This document shows positions 9,400 to 17,610 of a stretch of DNA of 64,000 nucleotides, in pieces. The stretch is taken from positions 1 to 64,000 of IMG/VR virus record IMGVR_UViG_3300030012_002750; one strand, 5' to 3'. The DNA comes from a virus. The position numbers and the translations under genes were made by a program. Under the pieces are notes generated by a model. It was not told where the DNA came from, searched no databases, and worked only from the letters and a program-made list of their open reading frames with translations. The stretch's first letter is position 1. Each line of letters begins with the position of its first letter.

Positions 9400-9978
9400 A
9401 TGGTGTGGCCGTTCAATAACAATAATCAACAAAATCAGCAACAAAATGGTGCTTTGAATCTTGGATTACCCGGTGGACAACAACAAGTTGCCGCGCAAGG
9501 TCAACAGCAATGGAGTCAACAACAATATGGCTTTCAATATCAAGCACCTCCGACTGAAATGGAGATACTATCAGCGATGATAACAACAAATCCAATGATA
9601 GATAAGTGGTTGTCCGACAATAATGGCTCCAATATGAATATGTTTGTATCACTTTTGAGCAGTTTAGTCGCGGTATCAGTTAATACTTTACTCAAAGATG
9701 CGCGTTTAGTTGAAGATGGAGATGGATATAAGTTTGATTTTAGCGGAGTTCAAGGATTACCGACTGTTGATAGCGTAACTATGTCGCAAACTCAATTACT
9801 AAACAACGCATCAAACAATGTTCAGCAAAAAAATATGCAGTTCCAACAAATGGTTCAACTCGCGAATCAAGGTGTAATGCAAAACATGTTGAACGAGGCT
9901 ATGGCTGACCCCGGATTGATGCAAAATGTCGGCGGTGGTATTGGTTCATTTGTTCGTGGAATAGCCGGAGGTAGATGA
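9400..9978 (+). CDS. Gln/Asn-rich 192-aa protein
   Basis: ATG 9400 is preceded by GAGGTGG. The N-terminal 45 residues are dominated by Asn and Gln (prion-like low complexity). The middle has a hydrophobic helix (MFVSLLSSLVAVSVNTLL, about residues 82-99). The C-terminal third is again Gln/Met/Asn-rich and ends in a Gly-rich tail. The composition suggests self-assembly or a flexible scaffold; this is inference. It belongs to the GTPase/membrane cassette by position. Confidence 0.65.
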   Translation: MVWPFNNNNQQNQQQNGALNLGLPGGQQQVAAQGQQQWSQQQYGFQYQAPPTEMEILSAMITTNPMIDKWLSDNNGSNMNMFVSLLSSLVAVSVNTLLKDARLVEDGDGYKFDFSGVQGLPTVDSVTMSQTQLLNNASNNVQQKNMQFQQMVQLANQGVMQNMLNEAMADPGLMQNVGGGIGSFVRGIAGGR

Positions 9979-9979
9979 T

Positions 9980-10213
9980 ATGGATATTGGCTCTCTTTAC
10001 ACCACTATTAGTGATATGACTAACTTGCGTAAGTCTGTTGTTGTTGATATGATTATGGTTCAACTTATTTCTTTGACACTTGGTTGTTTCTTAATTTTGG
10101 TTTTCTCCGGCCCACAGATGTCCTCAACAGATTTAAGTTGGGTTATAGGTGCTTTATTCATCTGTTTCAGCGCAAGCGGTATTGTTTATCGTCGGCTCGG
10201 CCAACAAGGTTGA
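9980..10213 (+). CDS. Small protein with two TM segments
   Basis: 77 aa. The ATG at 9980 follows GGAGGT at good spacing and begins one base after the previous stop codon. Two hydrophobic helices (about residues 26-44 and 52-70) form a hairpin with a short polar loop, and the C-terminus is basic. Holin-like proteins have this size and topology, but so do many unrelated small membrane proteins. Its 3' end overlaps the convergent minus-strand gene by 60 bases. Confidence 0.65.
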   Translation: MDIGSLYTTISDMTNLRKSVVVDMIMVQLISLTLGCFLILVFSGPQMSSTDLSWVIGALFICFSASGIVYRRLGQQG

Positions 10214-10462
10214 CCATTTTCCAATAGGGCATTCGCTGTTTTTAAAAATAGTTTTTGTTTTGATAAAACAACCACAAAGACTGCATCTATCGTGGTTTCT
10301 TTCGGAGCATGTCAAGCAAATGTTGTAGCGACGCTCTCTTTCTGTTAAGTCTGCGCGTTGATTTGTGATTAAATCAGCCGCGGCTCGCGAAAGACTCTTA
10401 GCGGTTCCTAATGAGATTGGAACTCCGCCTATTTTTGGTGCGCGTTTCAATCTCTTTCTCAT
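10154..10462 (-). CDS. Phage-type zinc-finger protein (CxxC...CxxCGCF...CPIGKW)
   Basis: 102 aa on the minus strand, the only convincing gene on that strand. The motif order is ICLTC, RCSLCGCF and ECPIGKW (about residues 49-82), the arrangement of a small zinc-binding protein common in marine tailed phages, where the last element is usually CPxGKW. The N-terminus is basic. Its end runs convergently 60 bases into the preceding small membrane-protein gene, and its start faces the next plus-strand gene across 38 bases. Role unknown; it is probably an accessory regulator or nucleic-acid binder. Confidence 0.75.
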   Translation of the reverse strand: MRKRLKRAPKIGGVPISLGTAKSLSRAAADLITNQRADLTERERRYNICLTCSERNHDRCSLCGCFIKTKTIFKNSECPIGKWSTLLAEPTINNTACAETDE

Positions 10463-10500
10463 GGGAAAGACTCTTTTGCTACCACTACTTGGTCTTTGCT

Positions 10501-11169
10501 ATGGCGGAGCGTATATCAAGAGCCTCTTGTAAGTTCTGTCAAGACCCCGACCGCGATGGTATCGAAGAAATGATGAAGGCTGGGTTGATTACTGCGAAGC
10601 AATTAGACAAAGATAAAGGGTGGCGAGAAGGCACCGCTGATAGGCATTTTCGCAACCACATGGGAGAATATCACATGGGTAGTAATAGCGAATGTGGTTT
10701 TTGTGTATCTTCAAAAAGAGAAAGTTTGGAGATGGCGTATTTTAACGCCAGTATGACTGTTGAAGAAATAGCCCAAGATTTGCAAATGCCCGAATCCAGT
10801 GTTTATCATCATCTTAAACATCATCTTAAGCCAGTAGTGCAGAAAGGCGCGGCAGATATTATCATAGTTGAGGCTGGTAAAGAAATGGAGAGTTTGCGAA
10901 CAAATTTATCGCGCATAAATGGCGAATTGGGTCATTTTCTTGACGATGCAGACCGCAATGACCCACAATATGTTCGCAACATAGTATCTTTACACAAAGA
11001 AGTTCGCGAAACAGTCAAAGATATTATGAGAGTGCAAGAACGCGCGGCTGGTAATACTAACGAAACCATGAACGCACAGACGATAAACATACTCAAAGTT
11101 GAATTAGCGAAAGAGTCCCCCGAAGTATGGGCGCGGTTGCGTGGTAAATTGATAGGGGGTGATGAATGA
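10501..11169 (+). CDS. Duplicated zinc/HTH DNA-binding protein, small-terminase candidate
   Basis: 222 aa from ATG 10501; the frame is open from 10411, but that would overlap the divergent gene. Two tandem modules share one plan: CxFC, a helical stretch, then HxxxH. Module one runs from CKFC to HFRNH (about residues 10-53). Module two runs from CGFC to HLKHH (about 65-107) and contains the HTH-like segment MTVEEIAQDLQMPESSVYHHL. The rest is helical and probably oligomeric. Small terminases bind DNA through an N-terminal HTH and oligomerise through a helical core, and this gene lies upstream of the large terminase. That assignment is an inference; another DNA-binding regulator is possible. Confidence 0.65.
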   Translation: MAERISRASCKFCQDPDRDGIEEMMKAGLITAKQLDKDKGWREGTADRHFRNHMGEYHMGSNSECGFCVSSKRESLEMAYFNASMTVEEIAQDLQMPESSVYHHLKHHLKPVVQKGAADIIIVEAGKEMESLRTNLSRINGELGHFLDDADRNDPQYVRNIVSLHKEVRETVKDIMRVQERAAGNTNETMNAQTINILKVELAKESPEVWARLRGKLIGGDE

Positions 11170-12455
11170 TGGTAGGTGGTCCCGAAGGTAGCACCGCAGG
11201 TATGCGATTTAATCCTCGTCAAAGTGCAGAAGAATTACAAGACGACTCAAGTGTGGGTCGTGAAGATTCGGAAGAACGCGCACTTCATGATGCTAAAAAG
11301 CGTGAGAAACAAGAGAAACGCGCTAAAATGATGCAAGGTCTTCAACACATGAAGATAAAAATACCACAAAAGCGCGATGATGAAGAAGATAGCGACATGA
11401 AAAGACAGGCCGAGGCCGGTCAAATGTCCGGTCAAGTTGGTCAAAATGAGGCTATTGATGGTGCTAACCCTCGCGGTAGTTTTGGTGGTGGTGCTGGAAT
11501 GAACATGTTGTTGTCAACTGCACCGTTTATTGATGATGCTTTTGAGTCAATACGCAAGGCCAAAAAAAACGAGCCGAAATACGACGACGAAAAGCCTAAG
11601 AAAACTACTACACTTGAAACACAACAAGCAAGAGCGCGTGCAAAGAAAGGTAGGCGTAAAAAGAAATACGGTATGAAAGATACTGAAAGCGCGAAAAGAA
11701 GTCGTAGCACAAAAAAGAGAAGACTCAAAGGTGGGAATGTAAGAACACCAAGCATCGCTTCAACGATGTCAGCGGCTCGCGCACCTTATGTTTCATTTGG
11801 TTTAATGGGTTCAAGAAGACCCTCTCCGACAGGACCAAGGTTTTTGACTTTCTCAACAGGAAGAACTCAAGCAAGAACAGCCACTAATCCGCAAAAAAAG
11901 GTGGAGCAAGACTTACGACAGGCTATGCGTCAAGACACACCGACACAAGACATTACCCCTCCTATACCCACAGTTAGCCCTCAATCAAGAGTAGCACGCG
12001 CACCACGCGGTTCGCGAGATTCAAGACCACACAAAAAAGCACTAAGGCAACCAAGAACTGCCGCAACACCGGGTGGAAAAGAAGCGTCGGAAGCGACTTC
12101 TCTTGCTGGTGGTAGTGCTTCTGCTATGGCCGCGGGCGGTATTGGTTCAAGTGATGCTATATTGGCTTCCGAAGAGTTCTTGCATAAGCGCGCACAGAAG
12201 TTGAAATTAGGCATATCTCATCGCGACCGTATTGAATATCGTCAATTAATAGACCAACTCAATCATCTATTGCGCCGATTAATGCGCAAAGAGGATAAGT
12301 CAATGCAAGGTGCTGATGAAAAATCATCACCTAATTCATCGGGTGGTTTAACATCTAATCCAACAGGCGCAACTGAAACAGACCCCGATGACGACGCGAC
12401 AAGATGGGGCGCGCACCCTTACGATTTGTATGTTAGAAGGGGTGGTGTAGGTTGA
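11166..12455 (+). CDS. Highly basic, largely disordered 429-aa protein
   Basis: The start overlaps the previous stop; ATG 11169 is equally possible. The sequence is rich in Lys, Arg, Ala, Ser and Gly, with acidic patches at the start and clusters such as RARAKKGRRKKKYG and STKKRRLK. Only residues 335-385 look clearly helical. Such composition suits nucleic-acid binding, for example DNA condensation or a packaged protein, but no family is recognised. It ends in a TTGA overlap with the next gene, so the two are coupled. Confidence 0.65.
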   Translation: MMVGGPEGSTAGMRFNPRQSAEELQDDSSVGREDSEERALHDAKKREKQEKRAKMMQGLQHMKIKIPQKRDDEEDSDMKRQAEAGQMSGQVGQNEAIDGANPRGSFGGGAGMNMLLSTAPFIDDAFESIRKAKKNEPKYDDEKPKKTTTLETQQARARAKKGRRKKKYGMKDTESAKRSRSTKKRRLKGGNVRTPSIASTMSAARAPYVSFGLMGSRRPSPTGPRFLTFSTGRTQARTATNPQKKVEQDLRQAMRQDTPTQDITPPIPTVSPQSRVARAPRGSRDSRPHKKALRQPRTAATPGGKEASEATSLAGGSASAMAAGGIGSSDAILASEEFLHKRAQKLKLGISHRDRIEYRQLIDQLNHLLRRLMRKEDKSMQGADEKSSPNSSGGLTSNPTGATETDPDDDATRWGAHPYDLYVRRGGVG

Positions 12456-14224
12456 GCGATATTATCTTGAAAGGTCAAGGAGTTTGGTATATGGACGAAA
12501 ATGGTATGATGCACCCAATGTCATTTCCACCTCCCGATTCCGACCATGAAAATTTATCACACTTTCACATCAATAGTAAAACAGGAAAGCCGTTCAAAGA
12601 ACTTGAGGGTAAAGGTTTAGTCGGTAAATTCCCAATAGAAATAGCCGCTGGTATTTTTGCACGCGAACTTATGGAGCAAGGATACAAAGATGAAAACGGT
12701 ATTAGAAGAAAACCTGCTTCGGAAGCATCGGCGTTGAGAGTAGCAAAAACTGTATTCAACAATGCGACAAAAGACTTCAATAAAATTAAGCGCGAAAATA
12801 ATGATGATTTCAATGTTTTACCGATGAAGTTTGATGAGAACGGTCGATTGCACCCCGATTATAAAAATAACCATTATGGAGGTCATGTTTCTCGCCGCGT
12901 TCCAACATCTAAGAGAGCAACAAGAACTAAAGATGGTAAAGTCATTAATAATCACCCGCGAAATGAACAACATAAACAACTTGGACAACATCTTGAATCG
13001 GCGGCTTTTCATGTTGAAAAAGAGTTCCGTAAAATAGCAGAACAGATGGGTGTTGAAAGCGTCCTTGGTGCTAAACAAAATGTGCTTGAACCACAACAAT
13101 TAACACAAGGTATAACACATCGTTATACTTCAAAAGACAAACCTCCGACTCATAGAGATAATACAACATATCCTTCTCATTACAAAGATTTGCATTCACA
13201 AACTGCCGCTTATGGTAAGTATAGTCCGATGGATATAGTATCTATATTACCTCCCGATTTTTTTGTTCCTTCAACAGAAGGCAATATGTCAAAGAAAGTT
13301 ATGAATCAATTAATAGAAATGGGCTACGACCAACCAACTGCGCGCTCAATGGCTCGCGCACCAATCAATCAATTGTTATATGGACGCGGCTCGGAAGGTG
13401 CTGAAACTAATGTCAATAAGATAGTTCGCAACATGCGTAATGTTCTAAGAATAAATACTGATGAAGATGTGCATAACATGTTTGCTAATCACCGAAGCCA
13501 TATAGCAAGAGAGGTTGAAGGTGGAGATAGAGGAAGAAACGGTAAGGCTGTTGAAATTTTAGCAATGATGAAAACAGCGCAAGAGTTAGGTGTTGAGCCA
13601 GCCGAGTATTCTTTATTTGGTTCACCACCACCAAGCATAATGAATGGTTGGCGACAAATTGCTTTGAATGAGGGTGGCAAGAAAGTTGATTTAGACGCTC
13701 TTGGTAGTGTTGATGAAAGACACGCGATGAGAGGTAATTTCGCAAGTGATATGAAACACATATACGAATCATTCCCCGAACATTTGAGCGGTGGTTCAAC
13801 CGCTGATGTATTACCCCCTCAACCTATTGTATCGGATATGCCTATGAGTGAACCACCACCCGCGCTGTCAACACAAGAGCCACTACCGCCAGCACCAGTT
13901 CAGCCACAAGTCAATCCATCGTTCAATCCTTACTTTGACCCGTCAAGTTTTCAATTCTCCGATGACGACCCAATGGGTGTTATCGCGACTATCATGGAGC
14001 GCGTGCAAATGCATGACGCAGGTGGCTCTTTGTTAGTGAAATATGACCCTATGGATAATTTTGATATGCAGAAATTGGGTCAAAATGTTGGCATGTCAAG
14101 TATTGATGTTCGCGCGATTGCTATGTCGCTTGGTGATTGGGGGGTTATAGCGAAATCCTTTAACACTACCCACGATGTGGTTCGCGCTATCAAGAGGTCT
14201 TGCGGAGGTGCAATCAATGGTTGA
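12452..14224 (+). CDS. Uncharacterised 590-aa protein with Pro-rich linker
   Basis: Starts at TTG 12452 overlapping the upstream TGA. The N-terminal half is globular and His/Asn/Lys-rich. A segment around residue 290 (NQLIEMGYDQPTARSMA) resembles a UBA-type three-helix motif with its MGY loop. A Pro-rich linker (about residues 455-505) separates a small C-terminal domain ending in an HTH-like DWGVIAKSFNTTHDVVRAIK. No known family recognised. It sits between the small-terminase candidate and the large terminase, so packaging or virion roles are plausible but unproven. Confidence 0.65.
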   Translation: MSDIILKGQGVWYMDENGMMHPMSFPPPDSDHENLSHFHINSKTGKPFKELEGKGLVGKFPIEIAAGIFARELMEQGYKDENGIRRKPASEASALRVAKTVFNNATKDFNKIKRENNDDFNVLPMKFDENGRLHPDYKNNHYGGHVSRRVPTSKRATRTKDGKVINNHPRNEQHKQLGQHLESAAFHVEKEFRKIAEQMGVESVLGAKQNVLEPQQLTQGITHRYTSKDKPPTHRDNTTYPSHYKDLHSQTAAYGKYSPMDIVSILPPDFFVPSTEGNMSKKVMNQLIEMGYDQPTARSMARAPINQLLYGRGSEGAETNVNKIVRNMRNVLRINTDEDVHNMFANHRSHIAREVEGGDRGRNGKAVEILAMMKTAQELGVEPAEYSLFGSPPPSIMNGWRQIALNEGGKKVDLDALGSVDERHAMRGNFASDMKHIYESFPEHLSGGSTADVLPPQPIVSDMPMSEPPPALSTQEPLPPAPVQPQVNPSFNPYFDPSSFQFSDDDPMGVIATIMERVQMHDAGGSLLVKYDPMDNFDMQKLGQNVGMSSIDVRAIAMSLGDWGVIAKSFNTTHDVVRAIKRSCGGAING

Positions 14225-15845
14225 AACATGGGAAATAGAATGGAATAGTAGTATGCTGGAACATGGTCGCGACTTAGGGACTATGGAATTTATTTTTGCA
14301 AAAGGCGGCACCATCGCGGATATGAACTATGTTATGTTTGATGTTCAAGACACCACTTGGGAACCTCTCATCAAGGCTGTTGCGGAGCGCGACAACTCTC
14401 ACCCCGACATCATTCGGAAGAATGTTCCACAACAACCGATATTCGGTATGCCTAATGAACAATTTAGACCTGCTGTTCCGGCGGCGGGAACTGCTGTCGC
14501 GCCAAACCCAAGAGCGGCGAAGCAAGCAAACCGCGCTATGCGTTCCGCCCAAGCAGGTGAAGCAGTCCGTGGTGGTAGCACTAAAGTTGGAGATTTAGCG
14601 AATGCTGGTTTTTACGGCCAAGCCGCTATGCAAGCGGGTAAGAATATCTTTCAAGGAATGAAGGACCGAAGAGCCGCGAGAGCCGCTGACACTTCTAAAG
14701 AAGGAGGTATGCGACAACGCATGGGTGATTTCATGGGTAAGGTTGGTCGTGGAATTAGCGACTTACGACATGCCCCACAAGCCGCTATGCAATCATTTAG
14801 AGATAGCCGCGCAAGAAGCGAAGATGAAGCACGAAGAAATACACTTGAAACTGGTCTTGGTCGCGGACAGCGACAAATTCAAGACGCAGAACGCAGAAAT
14901 GTTCCGGGTAGTCAAAACTTTGACACAAATATGGATAGAGCGCGGGGAGCCATCAATCAAGGACTTGCTCGCGACTACAACATCAATGTTCCAACCGATA
15001 GTGAAGGCAATCCAACTATGACTGTTCAAGACGCTATGCGTGATGAAATTAAACGGATTGGTGATAGACGCGCTGAACCAAAAGAAGGATTCCTCGCTGG
15101 TATGAAGCGACGCGGTGAAGAGCGACGAGCAAGGAATCAAGCACAAAAAGAAGGAGCGGCATACGCACCTTCTAATGTCGTGCCGGAAGCAGAACCGGAG
15201 CCACCAGCAATGCCGGAACCACCAACACCCGAAGCGGAGCGAGCGGCTAATACTGATATAGTGCCGAAAGAAGAAGAAGAAGAATTTGTATTCAACAATC
15301 CGCAAAGCGGACCCGAAACAGGAACACCACCACAAGACGCGGGGCAACCAATGAAGGTTGAACCCGAAACCGCTACGGCGACTGAACCAACATTTGGACA
15401 AAGGTTTGCTAACGAGGCTGGTATGAAATTAGGTGCAAACGCAGGTGATAGAGTCGCGGGTGGGTTAGATAAAGTGTATGCTCAACACCAAAAAACCCCA
15501 TTCGCTAATTACGAAGATGCAATGCAAGCCATGTTGCAAGGTGGTGTAGGAACAAAAGGTATGATTGACGCTGGTAAGTTTAGTGGTAAAACAGGAAAGG
15601 CTGTTGAAGCGGCTTTAATAGAAATGGGTTATACTCCGGCACAAGCAAAGGCTATTGACCAAGCCGCGAAGCAAGGTAATCCCGATGCAAAAGAGATTGT
15701 TGAAGAAGCAACAGGTGAAGAAGAATTCCAATTTAATAATCCCGATATGGCAAGTGAAATGGCGGATATAGGCAACTTTGGTCTAAGTGAAGATAATCAC
15801 AAAGCGTCGTGGAATTCACTATTAAAAGGGTTAAATATTAGGTGA
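14217..15845 (+). CDS. Uncharacterised 542-aa protein, Ala/Arg-rich with acidic tail repeats
   Basis: The frame opens at 14175, but ATG 14217 has GGAGGTG six bases upstream, so I start there, 8 bases inside the previous gene. Residues 1-80 are a compact Trp-containing domain. Residues 90-340 are Ala/Arg/Gln/Met-rich and helical or disordered. The C-terminal part is acidic and carries the repeated phrase EEEFVFNNP and EEEFQFNNP flanking a UBA-like segment (AALIEMGYTPAQAKAI). No family recognised. It immediately precedes the terminase gene. Confidence 0.65.
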   Translation: MVETWEIEWNSSMLEHGRDLGTMEFIFAKGGTIADMNYVMFDVQDTTWEPLIKAVAERDNSHPDIIRKNVPQQPIFGMPNEQFRPAVPAAGTAVAPNPRAAKQANRAMRSAQAGEAVRGGSTKVGDLANAGFYGQAAMQAGKNIFQGMKDRRAARAADTSKEGGMRQRMGDFMGKVGRGISDLRHAPQAAMQSFRDSRARSEDEARRNTLETGLGRGQRQIQDAERRNVPGSQNFDTNMDRARGAINQGLARDYNINVPTDSEGNPTMTVQDAMRDEIKRIGDRRAEPKEGFLAGMKRRGEERRARNQAQKEGAAYAPSNVVPEAEPEPPAMPEPPTPEAERAANTDIVPKEEEEEFVFNNPQSGPETGTPPQDAGQPMKVEPETATATEPTFGQRFANEAGMKLGANAGDRVAGGLDKVYAQHQKTPFANYEDAMQAMLQGGVGTKGMIDAGKFSGKTGKAVEAALIEMGYTPAQAKAIDQAAKQGNPDAKEIVEEATGEEEFQFNNPDMASEMADIGNFGLSEDNHKASWNSLLKGLNIR

Positions 15846-15851
15846 TGGCGT

Positions 15852-17252
15852 GTGCAGTCGTTATCACTTGAAGCAATTGAGGAAATTGACTTTGAGGTAG
15901 CGAAGCGTGATTTCAAATTTTTCTTTGAAGAAATACTTGGGTTTCAACTATCGTGGCATCACGAACAATGGTTCAACAATCTTGAGTCGCGTAAAAGATA
16001 TTGTGTTAAAGCGGCGCGTGACCACGGCAAGTCAACGCTATTTCTTGGTTATATGCTTTGGAAAACAGCGTTTAATCCAAAGACCAAAGCGGTATTGATT
16101 TCACACAGTCTTCACCAGTCTATACATCACATGAGAACACTTAACGATTTGATTGATAGTGTGCCGTTTCTTGCTAAAATGAAGAAGCCGGATTCTTGGT
16201 CAAAGACATTTTTTGGTTTTGCTAATGGTTCTAACATTAGCGCGAAGTCGGTTGGTGGTGCTATCCGTGGTATTCACCCCGACCTTATTTTATGCGACGA
16301 CATTCTGTGGGGAACAACTGACACAGAACTTGCTCGCGTCGCATCATGGTTTTATGAAGTCCTTGTCCCGACGCTCCACCACACATCAAAACTAATGATA
16401 GTTGGGACACCCTTTACTCCAACTGATTTATACACAGAACTTGAAAGTCGCGACGGTTATCTTGTTGAAACATATCCGGCTATCAATCTCAAAGGTGAAG
16501 CGTTGTGGCCGGAGCGTTGGGACTTAGAATCATTAGATGCGCGCAGAAATGATATGCCAGCGATAGCATTCGCGCGTGAATATCTTTGTGAACCAATGGA
16601 CGATGTATCAAGTCTATTCCCATCAACCATTCTTCAAGCCGCTAAAGACTCATCGTTGAAGTTGATTGAACGCGAAGTAGGCGACCCCGACGACCAATAC
16701 TTCATTGGTTGGGACCCTGCGATTTCAAGCGACCGAGCGGCTGACTATACTGTAATGGTGGTGCTTCGCCGTCCATCAACTAATCCCGAACTGCTTGAGT
16801 TAGTTCACGCAATCCGTCGTAAGAATATGGACTTCCGCACACAGATTATGGAGATTCAAAGACTCAACGCGAAGTTTAACCCCGATGTGATTGAACTTGA
16901 AGCAAACAACTTCCAGCGTGTGTTTGCGACTGAATTACGCGCAGATACAGATTTACCTATCAAGACATTTATTTCCACACGCCAACGCCGCGAGTCGCTT
17001 CTCATGGGTTTGGTGTTGCGCTTTGAGAAAGAGCAAATCCGTTTGCCGTGGGGTGATGACCGTTCTCGCACGCTGATGTCCGAACTTGAGCGGGAGTTGC
17101 TTATGTTTGGTATGAGCAAGAAAGGTCGGCTTGATAGCATCGGTAGGCACGATGACTTTGCTATTGCTCTCGCGTTGGCGCATTGGGCGACCACGGAGTT
17201 CCGTGAGCGCATTGTGGACTTAGATGAAATAATGGCGGGGTTGTTAGATTGA
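15852..17252 (+). CDS. terL: Terminase large subunit
   Basis: 466 aa from GTG 15852. This is the DNA-packaging motor: an N-terminal ATPase and a C-terminal RNase H-fold nuclease. Walker A ARDHGKST is at residues 55-62 and Walker B LILCDD at 145-150. The coupling motif IVGTP lies near 183-187. The nuclease domain begins with FIGWDPA (Asp288), has an acidic IELEANN strand near 347-353, and ends with the metal-site HDD at 433-435. Length is typical. It docks on the portal encoded at 19796 and ends in a TTGA overlap with a small Cys-rich gene. Confidence 0.95.
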   Translation: MQSLSLEAIEEIDFEVAKRDFKFFFEEILGFQLSWHHEQWFNNLESRKRYCVKAARDHGKSTLFLGYMLWKTAFNPKTKAVLISHSLHQSIHHMRTLNDLIDSVPFLAKMKKPDSWSKTFFGFANGSNISAKSVGGAIRGIHPDLILCDDILWGTTDTELARVASWFYEVLVPTLHHTSKLMIVGTPFTPTDLYTELESRDGYLVETYPAINLKGEALWPERWDLESLDARRNDMPAIAFAREYLCEPMDDVSSLFPSTILQAAKDSSLKLIEREVGDPDDQYFIGWDPAISSDRAADYTVMVVLRRPSTNPELLELVHAIRRKNMDFRTQIMEIQRLNAKFNPDVIELEANNFQRVFATELRADTDLPIKTFISTRQRRESLLMGLVLRFEKEQIRLPWGDDRSRTLMSELERELLMFGMSKKGRLDSIGRHDDFAIALALAHWATTEFRERIVDLDEIMAGLLD

Positions 17253-17449
17253 GCGATTGTAATTGTGAATTTTGCGTAGGAACGAATGCGGCTTTTGGCT
17301 ATCTTGAAAAGAAACTATGTCCGGCGGGTAAGGCCGCGGCAAAGCGTAAATTCAAGGTTTATCCAAGCGCGTATGCAAATGGTTGGGCTGTCCAATACTG
17401 TCGCGGTAAATTCAAAGGCAAGAAAAAGAAGGGAGGCAAAAAGAAATGA
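17249..17449 (+). CDS. Small Cys-containing basic protein
   Basis: 66 aa from TTG 17249 overlapping the terminase stop. It starts with CNCEFCVG and has two further Cys (LCPAG, QYCRG). It ends in a strongly basic KGKKKKGGKKK tail. It is probably a zinc-binding nucleic-acid protein and the first of four small genes between terminase and the next large gene. Confidence 0.7.
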   Translation: MSDCNCEFCVGTNAAFGYLEKKLCPAGKAAAKRKFKVYPSAYANGWAVQYCRGKFKGKKKKGGKKK

Positions 17450-17610
17450 AACTGAAAAAAGACAAATGTTGTTGTGGCGGAACTAAAGATACGCCTTGCG
17501 TTTGTATGATTGAAGGTAATCAATGTTCTGCTAAAAAACCTAAATGCCCTTGTTATAGATTAATGGATAAACAAAAAACGACTTTGAAAAAGATGGTGCG
17601 CGTAGTATGA
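17446..17610 (+). CDS. Cys-rich 54-aa protein
   Basis: The ATGA overlap with the previous gene and ATGA overlap with the next argue strongly for a real gene despite its size. It carries CCCGG, PCVCM, QC and KCPCY, so eight Cys in 40 residues, then a basic tail. A small metal-binding fold is likely. Function unknown. Confidence 0.7.
   Translation: MKLKKDKCCCGGTKDTPCVCMIEGNQCSAKKPKCPCYRLMDKQKTTLKKMVRVV

Noticed and set aside
11441-11755. Hydrophobic minus-strand frame that looks membrane-spanning
   Set aside because: The hydrophobicity is the antisense of Lys/Arg/Glu codons in the basic protein at 11166; there is no SD and no neighbours on that strand.
14793-15401. 202-codon minus-strand open frame opposite the 542-aa protein
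   Set aside because: It is Phe/Cys/Ser-rich with no recognisable motif, no ribosome site and lies wholly antisense to a well-anchored coding gene; it is a shadow of Ala/Arg/Glu codons.
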